A stretch of 64,000 nucleotides of DNA from JBHOQX01 sp042408595 (GTDB taxonomy: Bacteria > Chloroflexota > Chloroflexia > Chloroflexales > Roseiflexaceae): the NCBI GenBank assembly GCA_042408595.1, contig JBHOQX010000131.1, positions 62,001-126,000 of the forward strand, given 5' to 3'. Under the pieces are notes generated by a model that saw nothing but the letters and a program-made list of their open reading frames with translations, made no database searches and was not told the DNA's origin. The translations under genes were made by a program, and so were the position numbers. Positions 58,375 to 64,000 of the stretch are shown piece by piece; within the stretch, counting starts at the first letter, position 1, and every line of letters starts with the position of its first letter.

Positions 58375-60225
58375 ATGTTTCTCTGCTCCCCGCCAGCCTG
58401 GGGCGCCAGCGTCCATCACGATGGCTCGCCCTCGTATGTCGCGCTGAATGGAGCGACCGCCACGCTTCGGCTGCGTGCCGACCGCACCGCGCCGCTCCGC
58501 CGGGTCGTTTTGCGCACCTGCCCGGATGGCGAGCAGGCCCTGACGCCGATGCGTCCCGCCGGGGCGGATGCCGCCTGCCAGTGGTGGGAGGTCGATCTCG
58601 CCCTAGCGATGCCTCGCACCGGCTATCGCTTCTGGCTAGAGAGCGACGACGGCGGTTGGTGGCTGACACAGGCAGGACTGGCGCGCCACACGCCGACCGA
58701 CGCGACCGATTTCAAACTGCTGTCCGGCTACCACGCGCCGGGCTGGTTGCGCGGCGCGGTTTTCTACCAGATCTTCCCTGATCGCTTTGCCGACGGCGAC
58801 CCAGGTAACAATGTCCGCACTGGCGAGTACCATCTGGGCCAGCGGCCGGTGGTGGCACGGCGCTGGGGCGAGCGCCCCGACCGGGCGAGCGGCGCGACCG
58901 AGTTCTTCGGCGGCGACCTCCAGGGGATCGTCCAGCGGCTGCCCTACCTGGCCGACCTGGGGGTGAGCGCGATCTACCTCAACCCGATCTTCACCGCGCC
59001 AAGCAACCACAAGTACGATACCGCCGATTACGAGCATGTCGATCCGCATCTTGGCGGGGACGCCGCGCTGGCGGCGTTGCGCCGCGCGCTAGACACGTAC
59101 GGCATGCGCCTGGTGTTGGATGTCGTGCCGAACCACTGTGGCGCGACCCATACCTGGTTCACCGCCGCGCAGCGCGACCCGCACGCGCCAACCGCCGAGT
59201 TTTTCACCTTCCGCCGCCACCCGCACGAGTACGAAGCCTGGCTGGGCCACGCCAGCCTGCCGAAGCTGAACTACCGCAGCCAGCGGCTGCGCGAGGCCAT
59301 GTATGCCGGAGCGGATGCGATCCTGCGGCGCTGGCTGCGCCCGCCGTACCGCATCGACGGCTGGCGGGTGGATGTGGCGAACATGCTGGCGCGCCAGGGC
59401 GAGAGCCAGCTCGGCCACAAGATCGGGCGCGGACTGCGCCGGGCGGTGAAGGCCGAAAACCCGGACGCCTACCTGCTCGGCGAGCACTTCTACGACGGCA
59501 CGCCGCATCTGCAAGGGGATGAGCTGGACGCGACGATGAACTACCGCGGCTTCAGCATCCCGCTGCTGGAATGGCTCACCGGCCGCGGCTACGACCCCGG
59601 GGCCGCGCCGTCCCCGCTGCCCACCGAGGCGCTAGCCGCGCAGTGGCGGGCGTTCATGGCCGCCGTGCCCTGGCAGATCGCCGCGCAGCAACTCAACCTG
59701 CTCGGCAGCCATGACACGCCACGCATCCGCGCGCTGCTCGGGGGCGACCAGACGCGTATGGCGGTCGCCACGGCGCTCTTGTTCACCTTCCCCGGCGTGC
59801 CGTCCATCTACTACGGCGACGAGATCGGGCTGGAGGGCGGGCCGGATCCCGATTGCCGCCGTTGCATGCCGTGGGACGTCACTCAGTGGGACCACGACCT
59901 TCTGGCGCACTACCGCCGGCTGATCGTCCTGCGGCGCGAGTCGGTGGCGCTGCGCGAGGGCGGCTTCCAGTTGCTGTACGCCGCCGGCGACACCATCGCC
60001 TTGCTGCGCGAGGCGCGCGCCGAACGGCTGCTGGTGGTCGCCCGGCGTGCGGCAGACGGGCTCCAGGCGCTCCCCGTGCGACCCGGCGGCATCGCCGATG
60101 GCGCCCGCTTCCGCGACGCGCTCAGCGGCGCGGTGGCCACGGTGACCGGCGGTTACCTGCCGTTGGACGGCCTGAGCGCGCCGGGGGTGCAGGTGTGGCG
60201 CAGCGTCGCCTGCGAGGCTGCCTGA
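58375..60225 (+). CDS. GH13 alpha-glucosidase, MalZ (maltodextrin glucosidase)-like
   Basis: A 616-residue intracellular GH13 enzyme. An N-terminal starch-binding-type beta domain (residues 1-115) precedes the barrel. The catalytic residues are Asp333 (GWRVDVAN), Glu370 (LLGEHFYD) and Asp447 (SHDTPRI), spaced as in E. coli MalZ. YQIFPDRFADGDPGNNV and MNYRGFSIPLLEW also match that subgroup. It should release glucose or maltose from maltodextrins. No signal peptide. GGAG is eight bases before the ATG. The LacI-like operator suggests sugar-dependent control. Its stop codon overlaps the left end of a repeat element. Confidence 0.9.
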   Translation: MFLCSPPAWGASVHHDGSPSYVALNGATATLRLRADRTAPLRRVVLRTCPDGEQALTPMRPAGADAACQWWEVDLALAMPRTGYRFWLESDDGGWWLTQAGLARHTPTDATDFKLLSGYHAPGWLRGAVFYQIFPDRFADGDPGNNVRTGEYHLGQRPVVARRWGERPDRASGATEFFGGDLQGIVQRLPYLADLGVSAIYLNPIFTAPSNHKYDTADYEHVDPHLGGDAALAALRRALDTYGMRLVLDVVPNHCGATHTWFTAAQRDPHAPTAEFFTFRRHPHEYEAWLGHASLPKLNYRSQRLREAMYAGADAILRRWLRPPYRIDGWRVDVANMLARQGESQLGHKIGRGLRRAVKAENPDAYLLGEHFYDGTPHLQGDELDATMNYRGFSIPLLEWLTGRGYDPGAAPSPLPTEALAAQWRAFMAAVPWQIAAQQLNLLGSHDTPRIRALLGGDQTRMAVATALLFTFPGVPSIYYGDEIGLEGGPDPDCRRCMPWDVTQWDHDLLAHYRRLIVLRRESVALREGGFQLLYAAGDTIALLREARAERLLVVARRAADGLQALPVRPGGIADGARFRDALSGAVATVTGGYLPLDGLSAPGVQVWRSVACEAA

Positions 60226-60364
60226 AACGCTCCTGGCGGGGAAGCTGGGGGCTGCCTGGCCGCTAGGGGCATCCTGTGCTGCCGCGCGGTCCGCGGCTGA
60301 GCTGCCGACCGCGTGGTGGAAATAGCCTGGAAGGTGGCGCCCTCCGCACCTCCGCCTTTCAGAC
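60222..60364. mobile_element. Diverged second copy of the MITE-like element
   Basis: Reading the element at 6142-6293 on the minus strand, this region follows it from CTGAAACGCTCC through ATCCTGTGCTGCCGCGCGGT and GCCCTCCGCACCTCC to TTTCAGAC (60357-60364). The left end sits on the stop codon of the MalZ-like gene. Terminal sequence is partly lost, so this copy is old. The rest of the 421-bp gap to 60646 holds the hairpin copy at 60588 and no gene. Confidence 0.5.
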
Positions 60365-60587
60365 TGTCCTGCGCACCACGAGCGGCCAGCAGAGCCAGCA
60401 GCTGATCACAAATCGCTACCGATTCGCTCGTTGCAGCAGGCGGTTCATGCCGTACGATGGCGGGTAGGAAAGCGCCTATCTGTCAGTCATTGGGGCTCAC
60501 CCGGTCGTCTACAACGCGGGAGCTGTAGCGGGCCGGTGGCCATCCACAGCGTTGTTTTTCGGGCACGTGCGCCCAAGAAGGGTCGTG

Positions 60588-60613
60588 CAGAGGCTTCGCC
60601 CCTCGAAACCTCC
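60588..60613. repeat. Dispersed hairpin-family copy
   Basis: GAGGCTTCGCCCCTC followed by GAAACCTCC, a member of the GGAGGGCTGCGCCCTCC/AAACCTCC family, 34 bp upstream of the STAS gene. Confidence 0.5.
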
Positions 60614-60646
60614 CCGCCGCGCACCTGCTGTCGGTAGCGCACGAAC

Positions 60647-61648
60647 ATGAACCTGTCGCAGCGCCAGATCAACCTCGGTCTCTTCTGCTTTCTGACGGTC
60701 GCCGCCGTGATGGGGGCGGGCATGCTCATCGCGATGAACGGCTACCCATCCTCGATTGCCGTATCTGCGGCGGCCGCGATCGTCTTCTCCGTGTTGGGCT
60801 ACCTCTACTGGCGTGGCTGGGAGCCGGCGCGCTATGTCGCCGTGATCGTCGTGACGTTCCTCACGGCGTTTGGCCTGCAGGAACCGGGCGTCAGCCAGAC
60901 CGAAGACGCCACCATCTTCATCCCGGCGATGCTGGCGCTGGCGCTCACCGGGCCGGCCTGGGTCGCCGGGTGCGCCCTGGCGACCCTCACCATCCTGATC
61001 GCGCGCGCCGGGGGCCAGGGCGTCTACACCGATCGCGTTTTTTTGCTGATCTACGCCACACTGATCGGCATGATGGTCCTGAGCCGGCTGGGCACCGATA
61101 CCGCCCGGCGCCTGGCCGCCGCCAACGCCCGCGCCGCCGCGGCGCGCGCCGAGGCCGAGCAGCAGGCCCACGCCCTGGCGGAGCGTAACGACGAACTGGC
61201 GCGGCTGGTCGAGGAGATCCGGCGGCAGAGCGCGGAACAGGCCCGCCTGCTGGAGGAGAACCAGCAGCAGCGCGAGGCGCTGCGCGAGCTGAGCGTCCCG
61301 GTGCTTCCGGTAGCGCGCGGCACGCTGGTGATGCCGCTGATCGGCGCGCTGGACAGCGCCCGGCTGCTGGAGGTGCGCGAGCGGGCGCTCGACGCTATCC
61401 AGCGGACGCAGGCGCGCCGCCTGGTGCTGGATGTCACCGGCGTGCCGCTGGTGGACACGCAGGTCGCGAAGGGGCTGCTGGCGGCGGTGCAGGCGGCGCG
61501 GCTGCTGGGCGCGGATGTGGCCCTGGTCGGCATCCGCCCGGAGGTCGCCCAGTCGATCGTCGGCCTGGGGCTCGACCTGTCGGGCATCCGCACCGCCAGC
61601 GACCTGGCGACGGCGCTGGGCGACAGGACACGCTCGCCGAACCATTAA
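60647..61648 (+). CDS. RsbR-type STAS regulator with a membrane input domain
   Basis: A 333-residue protein. The first 145 residues form about five membrane helices (LGLFCFLTVAAVMGAGMLIA, then WVAGCALATLTILIARAGGQ), like MASE-type sensor modules. A coiled coil follows (residues about 150-215, rich in A/E/R), then a STAS domain with SVPVLPVARGTLVMPLIGAL, DVTGVPLVDTQVA and GIRPEVAQS. It has a Ser at the second expected phosphorylation position, where the two paralogues have Thr. No strong ribosome binding site is visible. A bidirectional hairpin terminator follows. Confidence 0.85.
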   Translation: MNLSQRQINLGLFCFLTVAAVMGAGMLIAMNGYPSSIAVSAAAAIVFSVLGYLYWRGWEPARYVAVIVVTFLTAFGLQEPGVSQTEDATIFIPAMLALALTGPAWVAGCALATLTILIARAGGQGVYTDRVFLLIYATLIGMMVLSRLGTDTARRLAAANARAAAARAEAEQQAHALAERNDELARLVEEIRRQSAEQARLLEENQQQREALRELSVPVLPVARGTLVMPLIGALDSARLLEVRERALDAIQRTQARRLVLDVTGVPLVDTQVAKGLLAAVQAARLLGADVALVGIRPEVAQSIVGLGLDLSGIRTASDLATALGDRTRSPNH

Positions 61649-61662
61649 CCGCGAAGGACCCA

Positions 61663-61713
61663 AAGGGCGCAAACGGCAGGCCGAGGTTCGATCGGTCTGC
61701 CGTTTGCGCCCTT
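61663..61713. terminator. Bidirectional terminator hairpin
   Basis: A perfect 17-bp stem: AAGGGCGCAAACGGCAG (61663-61679) with its exact complement at 61697-61713, around a 17-nt loop. It lies between the convergent STAS and pyrophosphatase genes. No long T-run on either side. Confidence 0.65.
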
Positions 61714-61737
61714 CGGGAAGCGCCAAGGACCGCCCGG

Positions 61738-64000
61738 CTAATCTCCCTTCGCCACCGTGGTCGGCGCGGCGGTCGGCGCGGCGAGCTGCTCGCCCTCGCG
61801 CTTGCTCTGCCAGATCGCCCAGACCAGCGCGGCGGCACAGATCAGCATCGCGACGCTGACGCCGATCCCGAGCGGCTGGCCGGGCAGGCGCACCGTCACC
61901 ACGATCGGCGCGATGATCAGCGCGACCAGATTGATCACCTTGATCATCGGGTTGAGCGCCGGGCCGGCGGTGTCCTTCAGCGGGTCGCCGACGGTATCGC
62001 CGACCACGGCGGCCTTGTGCGGCTCGGAATGCTTGCCGCCGTAGTTGCCCTCCTCGATATACTTCTTGGCGTTGTCCCACGCGCCGCCGGCGTTCGCCTG
62101 GAACACCGCCATGAGCTGGCCGGAGAGGATGATGCCGGCCAGGAAGCCGCCGAGCGCCTCGACACCGAGCAGAAAGCCGACCAGGATCGGCACCATCACC
62201 GCGATAATGCCCAGGCTGATCAGCTCCTTTTGCGCCGCGGTGGTCGAGATGCTCACCGCGCGGGCGTAATCCGGCGTCACCTTGCCTTCCATCAGGCCGG
62301 GGATCTTGAACTGCCGGCGCACCTCGTTCACGATCTGCGACGCCGCGCGCTGCACCGCCCGGATCGTCAGCGACGAGAACAGGAACGGCACCGCGCCGCC
62401 GATCAGCAACCCGATGAACACGATCGGCGCGGAGACGTTGATGCCGGTCAACACCGGCTGGCCGATCTGCTGCTGCACCTTGCCCGTATCGGTGAGGAAC
62501 GAGCCGAACAGCGCCACCGCCGCGATCACCGCCGAGCCGATCGCGATGCCTTTGGTGACGGCCTTGGTGGTGTTGCCGACCGCGTCCAGGTCGTCCATCA
62601 CATTGCGGGCGTTCTTGTCCAGCCCGCTCATCTCGCCGATCCCGTTGGCGTTATCCGAGATCGGGCCGAACGAGTCCATCGAGATCGTGTTGCCCGTCAG
62701 CGAGAGCATGCCGATGCCGGTGAGCGAGACGCCGTAGAGGATGGCCGTGAAGGTGACGGTCGGGTCGGTCGAGAAGCCGGTGAAGATCAGCACCGACGCC
62801 AGAATAGAGCCACAGATCACCAGGATCGCCCAGACGCTCGACTCCATGCCGAGCGCCAGGCCGGCCAGGATGTTGGTGGCCGAGCCGGTCTGCGAGGCAC
62901 GGCTGACATCCTTCACCGGCTTGTAGTGCGTCGAGGTGAAGTACTCCGTCACCTTGTCGAGCGCGAGCGCCAGCACGATGCCGGCCACAACCGCCAGGAA
63001 CGGCCGCCAGTCGACCGCGCCGCTCGCCGGATCGACCATGTAGAAGAGCGACACGAGCGCGAAGCCGATGATCGCGATCACCGCCGCGATATAGAAGCCG
63101 CGGTTCATCGCCGCCATGGCGTTGCGCCGGCGCTCGTCCGTCCGCACGAACTGGTTGCCGATCACCGAGGCGACCACACCGACGGCGCGCAGCAACAGCG
63201 GGAAGATCACGAAGCGCAGGTCGTACTGCCCGTCGAACATGGCGCCCTTGGCCGCGTCGCCGAGCACGATGCCGAGGATCAAGGCCGAGACCAGCGTGAC
63301 CTCGAAGCTCTCGAACACGTCCGCCGCCATGCCGGCGCAATCGCCGACGTTGTCACCCACCAGGTCGGCGATCACCGCGGCGTTGCGCGGGTCGTCCTCC
63401 GGGATGCCGGCCTCGACCTTGCCCACCAGATCGGCCCCGACATCGGCGGCCTTGGTGTAGATGCCACCGCCGACGCGCATAAAGAGCGCGATCAGCGAGC
63501 CGCCGAAGCCGAAGCCCAGCAGCGCGTCCGGCGCGGCGACACCGAAGAATATAAAGATCACCGTGCCGCCGAGCAGCCCCAGGCCGACACACAGCATCCC
63601 GGTGACCGAACCGGACTGGTAGGCCACCTGCAGCGCCGGGTTGTACCCCTTGCGCGCAGCCGCAGCGACGCGCACATTCCCCTCGACAGCGACGTTCATC
63701 CCGATGAAGCCGACCAGATACGAAAAGACCGAGCCCATCAGGAAGGCGAGCGCGCGCCCGAGCGCGACAGCCAGCGTGGCGTTCGCGCCGAACGTCTCCT
63801 CTGCCTCGCGCGTCGGCGGCACGATCAGCACGCTGGCCGCCAGCACAAAGGTCAGAATGACGATCAGGATCGCAATGGTGCGGGCCTGGCGGGTGAGATA
63901 GGCGTTCGCACCCGCCTTGATGAACCCCCAGACCTCTTGCATCCGCTCGGTGCCCTTGTCCTGCCGCAGGATCTGCGCGCGCAGGAAAAGGGTGTAGACC
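61738..64000 (-). CDS. hppA: Membrane proton-pumping pyrophosphatase (partial)
   Basis: Cut off by the right edge: 753 residues are visible, and the frame continues beyond 64000. It couples pyrophosphate hydrolysis to ion pumping. Diagnostic motifs are GGGIYTKAADVGADLVGKVE, DDPRNAAVIADLVGDNVGD, and near the end DTVGDPLKDTAGPALNPMIK. About 15 membrane helices. The segment GNTTKAVTKGIAIGSA has Lys and Thr at the positions that mark K+-independent H+-pumping enzymes; K+-dependent forms have Ala there. Transport of H+ across the cytoplasmic membrane is therefore likely. Its promoter and start lie outside the window. Confidence 0.95.
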   Translation of the reverse strand, partial: VYTLFLRAQILRQDKGTERMQEVWGFIKAGANAYLTRQARTIAILIVILTFVLAASVLIVPPTREAEETFGANATLAVALGRALAFLMGSVFSYLVGFIGMNVAVEGNVRVAAAARKGYNPALQVAYQSGSVTGMLCVGLGLLGGTVIFIFFGVAAPDALLGFGFGGSLIALFMRVGGGIYTKAADVGADLVGKVEAGIPEDDPRNAAVIADLVGDNVGDCAGMAADVFESFEVTLVSALILGIVLGDAAKGAMFDGQYDLRFVIFPLLLRAVGVVASVIGNQFVRTDERRRNAMAAMNRGFYIAAVIAIIGFALVSLFYMVDPASGAVDWRPFLAVVAGIVLALALDKVTEYFTSTHYKPVKDVSRASQTGSATNILAGLALGMESSVWAILVICGSILASVLIFTGFSTDPTVTFTAILYGVSLTGIGMLSLTGNTISMDSFGPISDNANGIGEMSGLDKNARNVMDDLDAVGNTTKAVTKGIAIGSAVIAAVALFGSFLTDTGKVQQQIGQPVLTGINVSAPIVFIGLLIGGAVPFLFSSLTIRAVQRAASQIVNEVRRQFKIPGLMEGKVTPDYARAVSISTTAAQKELISLGIIAVMVPILVGFLLGVEALGGFLAGIILSGQLMAVFQANAGGAWDNAKKYIEEGNYGGKHSEPHKAAVVGDTVGDPLKDTAGPALNPMIKVINLVALIIAPIVVTVRLPGQPLGIGVSVAMLICAAALVWAIWQSKREGEQLAAPTAAPTTVAKGD

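Overview
The window is about 70 % GC, tightly packed chromosomal DNA with genes on both strands, most shorter than 2 kb. The gene set points to a filamentous-type Chloroflexota bacterium, probably class Chloroflexia (Roseiflexus/Kouleothrix-like). The evidence is three RsbR-type STAS proteins with different sensor modules, a dynamin-like GTPase, amylosucrase, a DUF983 protein, a membrane-fused spermidine-synthase-like protein, a K+-independent-type membrane pyrophosphatase, and intergenic DNA full of short degenerate repeats. This assignment is an inference from protein families; no rRNA or tRNA gene is present to confirm it. I see no phage, insertion sequence with a transposase, CRISPR array or integrase.

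Layout. 0.2-4.1 kb: two tandem secreted proteins, the second with Asp-box repeats, closed by a 60-bp perfect palindrome. 4.1-8.4 kb: a small conserved protein, a PAS-PAS-STAS stressosome-type regulator, a mobile-looking 152-bp inverted-repeat element, a medium-chain dehydrogenase/reductase and an aldo/keto reductase. 8.5-14.4 kb: 2-oxoglutarate dehydrogenase E1 and E2 (sucA, sucB) facing a fumarase/aspartase-family lyase whose signatures look like aspartase. 14.5-16 kb: a small decayed island with a methyltransferase that has lost its core, and a lower-GC toxin-antitoxin pair whose PIN toxin is interrupted by a stop codon. 16-25 kb: SAM hydroxide adenosyltransferase, dynamin-like GTPase, P1-family peptidase, amylosucrase, EamA transporter, GT4 glycosyltransferase and a DUF983 protein. 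25-30 kb: a Cache-HAMP-STAS regulator and a NarL-type two-component pair with three GAF domains.

30-35.5 kb: a histidyl-tRNA-synthetase-like gene, a creatininase-family enzyme, hisG and hisD, with a broken GH20 hexosaminidase tail between hisG and hisD. 35.6-38.7 kb: YggT protein, spermidine-synthase-like membrane fusion and AEC transporter. 38.8-49 kb is almost all minus strand: two membrane proteins, xseB, xseA, accB, rfbB, a sigma-70 factor, a polyprenyl diphosphate synthase and a histidine phosphatase. 49-64 kb: TPR membrane protein, HerA-like ATPase, a molybdopterin oxidoreductase translationally coupled to a lone receiver domain, a large double-VWA membrane protein, a secreted protein, a MalZ-like glucosidase with a LacI-type operator, a third STAS regulator, and the membrane pyrophosphatase that runs off the right edge.

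Functionally the region mixes core metabolism (TCA cycle, histidine, fatty-acid initiation, isoprenoids, DNA repair) with alpha-glucan metabolism (amylosucrase, MalZ-like enzyme, GT4) and a regulatory layer of stressosome and two-component parts. Promoters, where visible, are often of the extended -10 type (TGnTATAAT) with or without a -35 box. The least expected material is in the gaps: a mobile-looking palindromic element with a diverged second copy, a shared GGAGGGCTGCGCCCTCC hairpin family, heptamer/octamer microsatellite-like tracts, a 24-bp tandem hairpin repeat, and a duplicated translation start region.
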